Assembly: GCF_009017415.1 (NCBI RefSeq)
Contig: NC_092408.1
Location: 1,240,001-1,304,000 of the forward strand
DNA from: Aspergillus flavus
Lineage: Eukaryota > Ascomycota > Eurotiomycetes > Eurotiales > Aspergillaceae
DNA: 64,000 nt
Direction of reading: 5' to 3'
The position numbers and the translations under genes were made by a program. Positions 21,501-33,583 of the stretch are shown one piece after another. The notes beneath the pieces are model-generated. The model searched no databases. It saw nothing but the letters and a program-made list of their open reading frames with translations, and was not told the origin of the DNA. The stretch's first letter is position 1. Every line of letters starts with the position of its first letter.

Positions 21501-23102
21501 ATGTCTCACGAAAAAGAGGATTTTCGATCGACAGACGAAGAGGTTGGGAATAATCCTGTCCCTTCAACACAAAACCATCCGGGTCAGCTGACTGCCCCAA
21601 GCCCCAATGGCAATGCTAACAGTAGCAGTGAAATGGTATCGCTCAACGTTCTACAATGCTCTTATTTTGGGATTGTGTAATTTTCTTGCCCCTGGAATAT
21701 GGGGAGCCATGAACTCGGTCGGCGGAGGAGGGTTGGAAAAGCCGGTCAGTAATCTCCAACGGGCCTTCTCCTGTGACAGGGAATATTGACTCCAAGATCA
21801 TAGTATCTTGTCAACGCAGCAAATGCCCTGACATTCTGCCTCATGGTGCTTTCTTGTTTCTTTGGCAGTATAGTTGTCCGCTACATCGGTATCAAATGGA
21901 CGCTCATTGTCGGCACGATGGGATACGCCCCGTATGCTGCGGGTCTCTACACCAACAACCGATTCGGCACTGAATGGTTCGTTCTCTTCGGTGCCGCTCT
22001 TTGCGGCCTCTCTGCTGGCATTTTCTGGATGGCTGAGGCTGCCATTGCCATCTCTTACCCGGAACCACACAATCAGGGCCGCTTCCTAGGCTTCTGGTTG
22101 AGCTTTCGCGTCGGCGGTCAGATTTTGGGTGGTGCGATTAATTTGGGCATCAACTCCAACCGCGACACGGCTGGTAGTGTCTCATACGCTGTCCTCATCG
22201 TTTTCATCGTCCTACAGGCACTTGGTCCTTTTGCCGGACTACTACTAAACACACCGTCTCAAGTGCAGCGCACGGACGGACTTCCCGTGAAACTCCGCAT
22301 AGCAAACAGTCCACTTCACGAGATCAAAGAGACCACAAAGCTCTTCTTCACTCGGAACTTCCTCCTCATCGTCCCCCTCATTAGCCAAGCAGTCTTCACA
22401 GAAGCAGTGATGTTCACCTATCTCTCCCTGTGGTTCTCAGTGCGGGCTCGTGCATTAGGATCATTCCTAGGAGGTATCATAGCCCTAATCCTCGGCAACC
22501 TACTAGGCGCCTTTCTGGACACCAAGCGTATTTCCCTCAAAACCCGAACCAGAAGCGCCTTCGCGACAATCCTCACACTCCAAGGCGCATGGTGGATATG
22601 GGGTACTATCATCGTTACAGAGTTCAAGAAAACCCAGCCGTCGTACGATTGGGCCGATGCGGGTTTTGGCCGCGGCTTTGCACTATACTTGTTCTGGGTT
22701 GCGGGATTCCAGCTAAACTATATGTTCTTGTAAGTCTTTGCAGGAGCATGCATGGGTAAACGATACTGACGACTAACCAGGTATTTTCTTATTGGTAATC
22801 TGGCTGAAGATGAAGAGGATGTTATTCGTATCTCTGGTCTACTGAGGGGTACGGAGTCGGCGGCTCAGGCGGTTTCGGTTAGTTGTCAGCCCCGTATTGC
22901 CTTTTTTTTTTTTTTTCTGAAGTATGCTGATGATGGGTGGTAGTATGGACTTAACGCTGTTACGATTATGGCTTCGGTTGGAAGTGTGTATCTTAACTTT
23001 GGGCTGTGGGCTATTTCGCTGCTACCTGCGTGGCTGGTTGTCAAACATGTCGGGGTCACGCTGGGGGATAAAAAGATTCAGAGGGAAACAAGAGTAGCCT
23101 AG
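21501..23102 (+). CDS. UNC93-like MFS transporter
   Basis: Model: exons 21501-21582, 21629-21744, 21804-22729, 22781-22877, 22944-23102, 459 residues. Splicing joins the hydrophilic N-tail to KWYRSTFYNALILGLCNF and then YLVNAANALTFC, the family's first helices; GIKWTLIVGTMGYAPYAAGL and CGLSAGIFWMAEAAIAISYP are strongly typical of fungal UNC93/DUF895 carriers. About 11-12 membrane segments. Introns of 46, 59, 51 and 66 bases, all in frame; the first has GCTAAC just before its CAG, and the last holds a 14-base T tract. Substrates of the fungal group are unknown; some relatives move small organic molecules across the plasma membrane. Start at 21501 has AAAATG context. Confidence 0.86.
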
Positions 23103-23499
23103 ACTCATGAAGTGCTTGATAGATATGCCAGGTATATGACATAGATGGATTTGTATGCATTTGAAGCAATGCGCCTACGTTTTCCACTCTTGGGACATGA
23201 GTCAGTCGTCTTCTCTCGCGTTTGACTAGAGTTGAGTATCGTACTACAGCACCTCGTACAGTGATCTCCAGAATCGGAGACTCGCCATGGAAGCCGACAT
23301 GTACTATACAATATGTGAAACATTTCCCCCTGACTGATAAGGGTATACTGTCGAAGAGATACGTGCCGTCAACTTTAATGTCGGTGAATATACTGATCTT
23401 AAAGGAGCTAGAACGTCTCTGGCACCAGGCGAAGTGTACAAAAGCACAAAACTAAGCTTAATGCTGCAGAAGAAGAAGCCTATTTTACAAAACACATAA

Positions 23500-25303
23500 T
23501 TACCCTTTTTTAACCATTTCGCCACTCACCCTCTCGTGCCTCTCATGCCCATTGAGCACACTCATGGCTTGTGGTCCGGTGAATTGCTTCCTACCCGTTG
23601 TTATCCACGTCACCGTACTTACCAATCCAATGACCCCAATTGCTGCGGAGGTATAGTTCATAGATTCATGTGTAACAGGATAGTCGGTCGGGAAGTTGAA
23701 TGTGATGGCCGCGAAGAGCAGGAACAGTAGACCGAGGATGTTGAGACCGATGGACATAGACTGAGGGAGGGCAAAGGGGCCCTTCATGTGTGTCTTATGA
23801 CCAGTTATGAAGCCGAGGAGCCGGCTAAATAGGGCTATGGCGTAGGAGAGGTCTTGAATATAGTTAGTAGATCATTCACCATGAACAGACGGAAAGGTGG
23901 TGTGGGATGACTTACAAAATCCCTCAGTGGAAATAGCAATAACAGTTTCGAAACCGGTGGTTGTGCCGAAGTCAATTGCATCCAAAGCAAGCTGCACAAC
24001 AAGAGTAAGGAGGACAGCGTTGACTGGAACATGACTCTTGCTATCTACTCTGGAGAAGATGTGCGAGAACGGAAGGCCGTGGTCTCGGGCGAAGGCGTAC
24101 ACCGAACGGGAGCCCTCCGCTAAAAGATTGTTTCCGGCTACTATAACGATGATAGCAATCATGCTCGCCAAGAAGCATGTGCCGACTTTACTTCCTGTGG
24201 AGTCGTAGAGGATCTGGATGACAGGTACGCCGGTGCTTGTGTTGGCAGTGGTGTTGATGTCACCAATGCAGAAGCAGAGGGTTAACAAGAAGGCAAATCC
24301 TGTTACAGCGCCGAGGACGACCGAGAGGATGATAGCCTTAGGAGCTTCTTTGGAAGCTGACTTCATTTCTTCGGTCATGTGTGATGGAGCGTCGTAGCAG
24401 CACATGCCGAAACAGGCTTGCAGGATACCTACGATGGCCGCCATTGATGATCCCCAACCTGAGAAATTTTGGAACTCGGAGAACACAAATGATGCAGGTT
24501 GTTTGTGGTCATTGGTCGCTAACAGGACGATTGTGGTTATGAGAAATGAGCCGATGTTCCAGATCAGGATGAATCGGGAGATGCGGTGCAGGAGATGGGG
24601 GCCCCATATATTAATTGCTGTCGCCATAAATGCCACTAGATAAGCTACCAGGACAGTATGCCAGCGCTCGATCGTGTAATCGGGGAAGACGAGATTGGCC
24701 ATGCCGAGGACGAAGTTGGCTCCGATTGAGTTATTTGTTGCTCCCATTGCGAGGATACCTAGTTTGAAAATGATCGTTAGTTTCAGGGCTGTCCGTGTTG
24801 GGGTAGAGCAGACATACCGATGAGCATGAACCAGCCACTAATATAAGAAAGCCCTCGCGCGATACTCGGAGGTGCTAAAGCCGCAACCCAGGAGTATTGG
24901 CCTCCTGCAACAGGATACATAGAGCACATTTCTGCCATTGGAATGGCTACTGCTAGTGTGAGAAGGCTCACGCCAATGAAACTGAACACCATGACTGGAG
25001 GGCCGCCGGATGTGACGCCGACAATGAATACACCGCTTAGAGCCGTCCATCTATTCGAGGTTAGTGAGATTCTTGTTGAAAGCACTGGTAACTAAATGGT
25101 TGACTAACGAAGTAACCACGCTGAAGCTGAAGCCAATCATACCCAACAACCCAAAGGTCCGTTTGAGCTCTATACCAACATCAGCAGAGGGGCACACAAT
25201 CGAAATTGAACAGCATACCCTGCTCATAGCCCAAATTTTCCAGGCGAGCATCTTCCCCCGTAGATTCTGAAAAGACTTGCTGATTATCGTCCTCTTTCGC
25301 CAT
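23500..25303 (-). CDS. APC amino acid/choline/GABA permease
   Basis: Model on the minus strand: exons 25303-25219, 25169-25109, 25050-24818, 24758-23916, 23852-23500, 524 residues (an ATG six bases upstream at 25309 is also possible). Splicing restores ELKRTFGLLGMIGFSFSVVTSWTAL (first helix of the fungal amino acid/choline transporter family), the MYPVAGGQYSWV motif around residues 105-116, and TEGFYLSYAIALFSRLLG near the end. Twelve membrane segments are expected. Relatives in yeast and Aspergillus import GABA, choline or polyamine-like compounds. The gene is convergent with the UNC93-like gene. All four introns are 49-63 bases with GT-AG ends. Confidence 0.85.
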
Positions 25304-25309
25304 GGTCAT

Positions 25310-26159
25310 GGTTCGTGTCTCGTCTAACACCTGAATATCCAATACCTAGACAACAGGTCCCGCAGTTGCCACCTGGGACACCCACGGTCTTTTAAAAAGC
25401 GCATTGCCATACTTCAAGTGCCTCAGGGACTTCCCCGTTGGGAAGAGTAACCCCATGGAGGAAGCGTTGGTTCGACGATAACCGGCTGAAGGCTTGACAG
25501 CGATAAGATAGATGTGCTATCTGACTTTCCCAATCGAGAAGGTCTCCGCGACGACGGTGGAGCAGCGAGTGTGGGGGAGCGAATCAGCTTTCACCGGCAG
25601 TACCAGAGATTAGACATTCTGGGCCGGAGTTGGAGTGGTTATGGCCCATATTTGTGCACAGTAAGATTCAGATTGGTGGAGGTTCGCATGGGTGAGAAAA
25701 CGTCAGTGGAGCGGTGTCATTGTCCATTTCTGGAGTAAAGCGACACCCGATAAGGGGTCCACTGCATTCGGCATAAGTTTGAAAAATCCATTTTCTAATG
25801 AAATCGATAAGTATATCTCTTACATATTTATCAATGGGAAATGTCATTGTCATGATCTGACTTACTTATCTTCTGCGATTTGATAGAGGACCTCACATGA
25901 TTGAAGTCATTGGATCACCCGAACCCTGACCCGAAAATTAGGGATAATGTCAGTAATATGAATTCATAACTTTATAGCAGGATTTAAACGGCATATTAAT
26001 ATGGGAGCGCGGGTTCCGAGGACCCCGTATCCCTGTCTATGCAATGAGGAGTATTGACCACTAGAACCAAAATGGAAAGATGGAATGCTTGGCCCATACG
26101 TTCATAAGAGAGCACCAGCTGAGCTCCCATTTTCTTGCATCACTGTGTCACAATCCACC
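25310..26159. other. Intergenic, about 0.85 kb
   Basis: Divergent region between the permease (minus) and agmatinase (plus). Small frames here show no family likeness. Confidence 0.4.
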
Positions 26160-27682
26160 ATGATTGCCTACGGCCTGCTCACTCTCATTGTATCCACAGC
26201 TGCCGTCGCGAGGGAGATCGTCTTCCCTCCCATCGCAGCAATTCAAGGTTCCGGACAAGTTCCGCTCGGTGAAGATGATACCGTCGATATTGTTACGGGT
26301 AGTCATTTCTCGGGGCTGACTACGTTCGGACACTTACCTTACGTAAATTGCTTGGTGGATGACCAGGCACATTCCACGCCCTACGATATTGCAATTTTAG
26401 GTGCCCCGTTCGACACTGTACGTACAGCCCTGTAACCCAAGCAATAATACGCGCTGGTCGTGTAATGCTGAGCTGATTCTGCTTACAGGGTGTTACCGCT
26501 CGCCCCGGAGCCAGATTCGGGCCAGTTGGTATTCGTCTCGGCTCTCGGCGATTACAAGGATGGAACATCTATACCGGAGTCAACGTCTTCGAAAGCTGGG
26601 CGAAATTAGTGGATTGTGGGGATGCGCCACTAACCCGGTTGGATAATACAGTTGCGTTGAAGCAGCTTGATTTAGCACATAAGGTAGGTGACCATAAGCT
26701 CCTCAGCCATGTGAATTATGTATCATTGAAATCGTCCCCAGGTTATCTCATCACGTCCCACGAATAGTACGGACCGGGGCCGTACACCTCGTATTCTTAC
26801 TCTGGGTGGAGACCACACAACGACCCTGTCGGCACTGAGGTCGACGTATGACAAGTGGGGTCCTGTTTCGGTTATTCATTTTGATAGCCATCTCGGTATA
26901 CCTTTTACAGTCCTGTTTATAGATGTATTACTGACCTCACCTTTCAGATACCTGGGATCCTAAAGTACTAGGTAAGGTTATGTTCAAACCCCCGATATCG
27001 TAATAACACGATTACTCACCATAAACAAGGCGGCGGCGTCTCCCACTATGCGTAGGTTGCACATTGTATAGGTTGGCACAACACATAACTGACATTACCA
27101 GCGGTGTAAACCACGGAACCTTCCTACACATAGCCCATGAAGAGGTTAGTCGCAATTTCAAAAACAAAAAATTCTTCAATACACTAACCATGTGTAGGGC
27201 CTTATCCGCAACACATCATTGCACGTCGGCATCCGTGCCCCTGTTATCCGCCCAAAAGGCGATATCCGAAATGATATCCGATGTGGATTCGAAATCATCA
27301 AGGCTCGTGACTTAGACCGGGTCGGGATAAATGGTATCGTCGACCAGATCAAGGCTCGAGTTGGCGATAGCAAGGTGTATATTTCTGTGGACATTGATGT
27401 GTTGGACCCAGCCTACGCACCTGGTGAGTATTCAGATATACTTTATTGGAGTCATTATAGCTAAATCTCGTAGCAACGGGAACTGCGGAGCCAGGTGGTT
27501 TTACCACCCGCGAGCTTCTTTCTATCTTGGATGCTCTACATGGATTGCCGGTGATAGGCGCCGACGTTGTCGAGGTTGCGCCTATATACGATACAACGGC
27601 CGAGACCACGACTTTGGCTGCTGCTGAGGTGGCTCATTCGTTGCTTTATTTGATGGTGGAAACACCAGTAAATGATAACTAG
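26160..27682 (+). CDS. Agmatinase/arginase-family ureohydrolase, secreted
   Basis: Model of eight exons: 26160-26417, 26489-26683, 26742-26895, 26948-26971, 27030-27051, 27102-27144, 27198-27423, 27474-27682, 376 residues. Three exons are only 24, 22 and 43 bases. A signal peptide [17 protein letters not shown] starts the protein; an in-frame ATG at 26085 would bury it, so 26160 is preferred. Manganese ligands of the family are visible: GGDHT (173-177), HFDSHLD (197-203) and SVDIDVLDP (295-303). The enzyme would hydrolyse agmatine or a related guanidino compound to urea and an amine. The Asp-Ser-His variant of the usual Asp-Ala-His is common in fungal members. The signal peptide points to the secretory route or cell exterior, which would supply nitrogen from external guanidines. 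Confidence 0.87.
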
Positions 27683-28328
27683 TGTCTGGCTAGCATCCAC
27701 ATGCTATGAAACATCATTGGGTTCCAGTACTCATTGCGTGATACATCGTTATTGTACAAGGTCCAAAAATTGCCTCCAGATTCAACGAAACAGTGAAGCA
27801 CGTTGCGTACCTGCTTTACCTTTAAGAAAACTGAATCGTGTAGAGACACTCGTCTCCAGTAAAGCAGTCTCCGGTGGTCAAGCACGACCGCCGAGTGGAA
27901 CCAGCATTTAGCCAGGCCGTAGCCATGGAGTCTAAAATCCAACAATGAACCCCGTACCAACCATAGGGCTGATTAGCCCCCGGATAGTATACCTTGACTC
28001 CAGCTAAAACACGCCGATCTTCGCATGATGCACAACACATATCCCAAACATAACCTATATAGTCCATACCCTAGCCACACACATTTCCTCCTTAACACAA
28101 TACATCCATAATTTCACCCAGACACATTGCACAATACAATATTCAGCCCTGCAATATGTACATACTAAATCTGGAGCATCCTAACTCCGACCACTTATCT
28201 TAACCCCGCGCCCCACTTTTTTTCCCGAGCAATTCTTTTGCATCATTGCGACATTCTTCAATCTGATAACCAGCCAACCCCTCCATTACTCTCCCACATC
28301 TCATCAAAAGCCATACCGGATCACCACA
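27683..28328. other. Intergenic, about 0.65 kb
   Basis: Agmatinase 3' end and promoter of the sulfoxide reductase gene. No feature recognised. Confidence 0.4.
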
Positions 28329-29170
28329 ATGGTATGTCCCAACCTCAATGTCCCCAATTGGTTCCTTCTACCAAGAAAACAAGGCTAACAATCTAAGCCC
28401 CACGCCGATTCATCCTACTTTGGCGAAAACGCCTCCAAATCCGACATCTACACGCAGGTCCTCGAACAGGCGCAGGGTCTTGTATATGGACAGCGTAACT
28501 GGGTATGCCTACTCCTTCTCTCCAAATACCTCTATTTAAACAATATTGACTAATGACTACAATAACAGGTCAGGTAACCTCCCCTCTTCACTCCCTCGAA
28601 TCCCAAACCCAAGATTCAAGGCCCTAACAAGAAAAAAAAAACAGTAACTTCTCCAACGTCGCCTCCCTCCTCTGGCACGCCTACGCCGCCCTCCCCAGCC
28701 CCTCCTCCTCCGTAAACTGGGCCGGCTTCTACATCCGCCAAGACAAGTTCCCCAATGCCCAAACTACCGAGAAACAAAACCAGAACCAGAAGCAGGTCCT
28801 CTGGCTAGGACCTTTCCAGGGCCGGCCTGCGTGTCAGGAGATTCGGTTCGGGAAGGGCGTGTGCGGCACTGCAGCGGAGAAGCGGGAGACGGTCCTTGTC
28901 GGGGATGTGTTGAGTTTCCCTGGTCATATTGCTTGTGATGCGAGTTCGAGGAGTGAGATTGTTGTGCCGATTCTTGTGGGTGGGGAGGTATGTTCTTTTC
29001 TTTCCTGCTTTCATTTCTTTGGGTTTGGTTGTGGGAGTGCTAATGCGGTTGTGGTTTAGACGGTTGCTATTATTGATATTGATTGTACGGAACCGGATGG
29101 GTTTGATGAGGTTGACAGGAAGTATTTGGAGGACTTGGCTAAGCTTTTGGCGGAGGCTTGTGATTGGTAG
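28329..29170 (+). CDS. Free methionine-R-sulfoxide reductase (GAF domain)
   Basis: Model: exons 28329-28331, 28398-28502, 28569-28573, 28645-28987, 29060-29170, 188 residues. The first exon carries only the ATG and the third only five bases (GTCAG); both are needed to keep the reading frame. The product starts MPHADSSYFGENASK and has NWAGFYI, WLGPFQGRPACQEIRFG, GVCGTAA and HIACDASSRSEIVVPI. Cysteines at 101, 111 and 135 have the same 10- and 24-residue spacing as the catalytic Cys of the E. coli enzyme (84, 94, 118). The enzyme reduces free L-methionine-(R)-sulfoxide using thioredoxin, protecting the methionine pool from oxidation. Cytosolic. Confidence 0.88.
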
Positions 29171-29615
29171 ATGGTCTTTAGGGCTGGACTGTAGTTATGT
29201 GTGTATTGATTTAGATATGGATCGACTTATTGGAGGGGTGTAATAATGCAAAGTATTAAGTAATGATGAGCCGGGAGGTTGAATGTACCCTATACTCAGT
29301 ACTATGCCTTACACTCTGCCAATCCTTGAAAATGCCAATGGATCTCTGACTGATCCGTGGATTCAACACCTGTCTATCATATGTCGATATCTGTAAGTAT
29401 CCGAAATACTCTAACCTGCCAGTAGTGCCGATTACATCGAAGTCTATCGCTTTCCCCGAAATGATGTGCAAGCAAAACTCCTAAAAATAAAGTAATATCC
29501 GAGCGCCGAGCCAAGAAATCCCATGATGCTTCCAGCACACTTCTAGTGCGCGTATCCAACAGTAATACAAGACGAAAAATGTAAGTACCCAAAGAATGAA
29601 TGAATTTTAAAGCCG

Positions 29616-31628
29616 CTACATGCTGAGCATGCTCATTTGCCGTTTCATCGGGCTAATCGATCCGGCGTCGCCGTCTTCACTAGGGCCAATGCCACTGTCC
29701 GTGCCAGCGGCTCCGGCATCGGTGTCAATGTCCCATTCTTCGTCTTCGCCCTCATCGAGCCCTTCCAGGCCAGCCTCCGAGCCACGGTAGAAGCTTTTCT
29801 GAACAGCCCCGCGGGTGTTCCACCGCAGCGCGCGCTGAACACTCTGGAACCATTCTCCGCTACCGGATACCACAGTGGGGAATGGGTACTGACTCGCTTC
29901 GACAGTGACATAGTCACCTTGGCGGAGTTCCACGCGGCCTTTGCCATCAAAGGAGCAGTACGCTGTGGAGCGGGACCCGGCGGGCACGGCAATGCGAAGT
30001 AGCATCGAATCCGAGAGAACCATTGGGCGGAAAGACAGTGTGTGAGGGCAAATGGGCGTCAGAAGGATGCCCGGAATGGAAGGATGAATCAATGATCCTC
30101 CAGCGGAGAGAGAGTAAGCGGTAGATCCTGTATGGAGTCAGTTTGTGTACATCCGGGTCGGTGGAGGTGACGTACCGGTTGGAGTAGATAAGATACACCC
30201 GTCCGCTTGAACCACCGTTAAGAAATCATTATCCGCGTACAGTTCCAGGTTGGACACATAAGGCGATGGCCCACGGTCAATGACCAGTTCGTTCAGAACC
30301 TCAAACTGTTCGCCTTCTTCCACGGCACCAGCCTCAGCTTCCTTGCGTCGGTCCTTGCGGAACACGGTGCAGGTGAACCGCATGCGAAGATTCACCCGCA
30401 TCCCTACATCTCCCATGACCGCGTTCAAGTGCTGCTTATAGTTCTCGAACTCAAAATTCGTCAAGAATCCCAGACTGCCAAGAGAGAAACAAAGAATAGG
30501 AGGTACGATACGCTGGAAGAGCCACGAGGTAAAGAGCACCGTTCCGTCTCCACCCAAGGTCAGCACAAGATCGAACTTCTCCGGGGATTCCCAGCAGAGG
30601 TCTGGGGTCCAGTAATGCAGCATCTTTTCAAAGCGAGGTTCCATCTGCAGAAGCCCCGGCGCATCGAAACGTTTGGAATTCCGTAACTTAGCGTCCACAT
30701 AGACATTAACACCGAGATCACTTCCATACCGGGGAGTGGAGAGAAGCCATTCCGCCAGTTCCCGCGTTAAGTGTACCAGGCTGTTATCACGCGCCTTCGT
30801 GACTATCATGACATTCCGTACGGCACGCTTGATAGGCCGACGCTGCAGCTGCTTCGACACCTCCCGAACACCAGTCGCCGTCTGGACTAGGCGAGAGTGC
30901 GACAGCCATTCATCGTCCGTGATTTCTTCGAGAACCTTCTGGATATTCACAGCATCGTCAAACCGTTGATGGAAAAAGCACGGCGATTGCATAGCCAATC
31001 GTGCGGTCGGGGGTAAGCGATCCAGATACGGGCCGAGCTGAAGGTTGGAGAGCGCGGCAGAGAGCTTCTGCGAGGATGGATTACTGGAGCGACGCTCCTT
31101 TTCATCCGGAGGACTGGTGGAGGCGCTATTTGAGAGAAGCCCGAGGGAGGCCGCCAGCGGCACGTTGGAATTATTAGGATTGGATATGGACGGACGGGAT
31201 GCGAGCGCTTTCATGATCGTCTGTCGAGGGATTGAATCGGTGGAAAGGGCGTTCCGATTGTGAGCCTTCAACGAGGCAGCGGAGCGGAGAGGGAGGAAGG
31301 GCGACGAGGGCAACGATAAGACGGCGGCGTCGTCCCGGAGGTCAGCCTTCTGCGAAGCACTGTTACTACAGGATCCCGGGTGGGAATCGCTCGCATGTAC
31401 GTCGTTCGGTGTCTGCGAAGGGTCTATGTGGCATGCATAATCGCGAAGGAGGGAGGTTCCGACGGTGGTGGTGGACGTTGAGGAAGAAGGACGATCGGAA
31501 TCGGACAGCGGGGTGGAGGACGATGATGATGTGGAGGACACCGGAGCAGACAGCGCCGTAGGAGTAGAGGAAGGAGTATCAGCGCATGTCGACTTCACTA
31601 GACCATGGTTGGACCCTGGGGAAGCCAT
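29616..31628 (-). CDS. NAD+/NADH kinase (Utr1/Pos5-like)
   Basis: Model on the minus strand: exons 31628-30176 and 30127-29616, 654 residues. The first 190 or so residues are Ser/Thr/Pro-rich low-complexity sequence. The kinase core has LTLGGDGTVLFTSWLFQ (GGDG at 359-362), GSLGFLTNFEF, NELVIDRGPSPYVSNLELY and ADGCILSTPTGSTAYSLSAGG, the last joined across the 48-base intron; all are signatures of ATP-NAD kinases. The tail is acidic and ends PMKRQMSMLSM. The enzyme makes NADP(H) from NAD(H) and ATP. The start uses the first ATG of the frame. Length fits fungal cytosolic Utr1-type kinases with long disordered N-tails, which are likely sites of regulation. Confidence 0.92.
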
Positions 31629-32758
31629 GGGCAACCGGACAGATTTATGTGAGATTCCTCCGGACGATAGTGTGGGGAGGGGAAGAACAGGGTAAAGGAC
31701 AATAAATGCAATGATGGATTATGGGGAACACAGTTGTAAGGGAAGAAATGCGGCCCGGACTCCGGAAATCATTGGGATTGGTGATTTCCACTTCGATAGG
31801 CTTCCATGTAGTTGGTTAGTTCATGAAACTTTGTTTAGTGAACAAACTTATCTCCGCACCACCCTAGGTTATTTCCGTCGATGATTCATTGGCGTCGGCG
31901 TTAAACTCGCCTTATTCAAGAATTGATAATCATTGTCCAAGTCCCCATCATGATTATTCTTCCCCTCCAGCATGCTTTTTCCGTGTTTTTTCTGCTTGAT
32001 AAACATTCTTCACACACTCAATTCATTGTGGCATGGAATCATCTGCAAGGGGGCGTCACTTCAGCTCCGTGAATCCTTGTCAATAATTGGCGGAATATTT
32101 CTCACTCCTTCCTCCCTTTTTTTTCCCTTTTTTTTCCCTTTTTTTTCGATTCTTTTTTTACAGTGTATCATTTCCACTCAGTCTGGCGTGAACACACAAG
32201 TACTACAGTCGCTACGCGTGAGACGGGTGATTACAAAATGCAGGATCTAGAAACACATCACACTCCAGTGGCACCGAAACAAACTCAACGCAGACAGCAT
32301 TTCTATTCGGTAATATCCACTCAAGACACCATTATCATGTGGTTTAGTTGGACAACTTTCCTTAGCGTCGTACGTGTGTAAATACACCAGATGGATTTGT
32401 GTGCAGTAGTGTCTGTAGGTGAACCCCGATAAGCACCGGATGTCACCAGAAGAGGTTTCGCGCGTCGCGACGCTTGACCCTTATTCGTATCTCGTTCCTT
32501 CGTATCCACTCGTAGTCCGTCAAATTGGAAATCCGGTGAGCGCCAATGATATCCCTGTGGACAGTAAAATGCCCCGCGTATGTGCGATCCAACACACGAG
32601 TCAGGCCAAGGTTCAATGGTGAGAAGTGTAAATGATCGTGGTAGACCTCCGGTGCATCAACCGCAGTGGGTACGCTGGCATACCAGATGGGGTGAACATT
32701 GCCGTTGGTTATCAATCCCAACTTTATTGCTCGGTGTTTTTTACTGCAAATCCAACAT
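31629..32758. other. Intergenic, about 1.1 kb, with T8-CCC repeats
   Basis: Promoter of the NAD kinase and 3' side of Rrp46. Three tandem CCCTTTTTTTT units occur at about 32115-32149. Small frames at 32419-32786 are not supported by family features. Confidence 0.45.
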
Positions 32759-33583
32759 TCAGGCCGCATCGATCTTCCAGGAGTAATCTTGCTGGATTTT
32801 TTCTTCTATAGCCTCCCGCAACGCGCCTTCCAGGGGCTGCCCGTCCACGTCCTCGGCCATAGCCACGTCTCCGTCGGAGCTACGGGCGACAGTCCCGTGG
32901 CAGATGGCCAAAGCGCGCTGGTGTACCTTCTCCCAGGTCTCAAAGTCAAAAGGTCCCTGACTTTCGTTCAACAGGAGATGGCCATTGGATGAGAAGGCGA
33001 GAACGTGAAGAGAGGCGGCGGCGGCGGCTTCCTTCACCGAGGGCTCCCGAATAATCTCCCCTGAAGTATCGACAGCCAGCACGGTTGCGGAATAGGTCAT
33101 GGATAGAGGAACGGATGCGGAAAGTAGCGCCAACAAAGAAGTGTGAAGGAGAGCGGGGAGCAAAGTCAAGTACTGTATGCCCATTCCATCCAAGTTAGCC
33201 ATTATTCTTTATGTTAGTCGATCATTGTTGCGACAGGAGACACCCACCGAATCGCCCCTAGCGACACTTTCTCCTCCCACAATAGCCAAGGTGATAACCA
33301 CACCACGCCTAGCGTAGCCTTTCTCTCGTCCCAGGATCAATTTGCCCAGCATGTTCTTGATGATTCCTTCGACGTATCGTTCACCAACCCCACCGGGTGC
33401 GGTACCCGGCTTCACGAAAACTTCCACGGTCGCATCCTCTGGCTTGAGGGCATCCCGGCGTCCAGGGAGCTCAATTGGCGCATTTACCGATCCTAGGATA
33501 TTAGATCCGGTCGAAGGACATTGGTAAGAAGCCGAACCATCGGCGCGAGAAAGGGGAGTAAGGGAGGCTGTTGGTCCGACCAT
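32759..33583 (-). CDS. rrp46: Exosome subunit Rrp46 (RNase PH fold)
   Basis: Model on the minus strand: exons 33583-33248 and 33172-32759, 249 residues. MVGPTASLTPLSRADGSASYQC at the start, then GSVNAPIEL, VEVFVKPGTAPGGVGERYVE and, in exon 2, LPALLHTSLLALLSASVPLSMTYSATVLAV are typical of the Rrp46/RRP41-like RNase PH family of the nine-subunit exosome core, which processes and degrades RNA in nucleus and cytosol. The intron is taken as 33247-33173 with donor GTGGGT, a GGCTAAC branch and acceptor ACAG; a nearer AG would put a stop in frame. The longer upstream frame lacks an ATG-supported reason to start earlier. Confidence 0.83.

Noticed and set aside
32115..32149. T8-CCC tandem units as a CRISPR-like or origin-like array
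   Set aside because: Only three short units of simple sequence in a fungal promoter; no spacer structure.
33173..33247. Shorter Rrp46 intron ending at the AG just after CATAA (33207)
   Set aside because: With the in-frame donors available it leads to a stop at once; the later ACAG acceptor keeps the family sequence.
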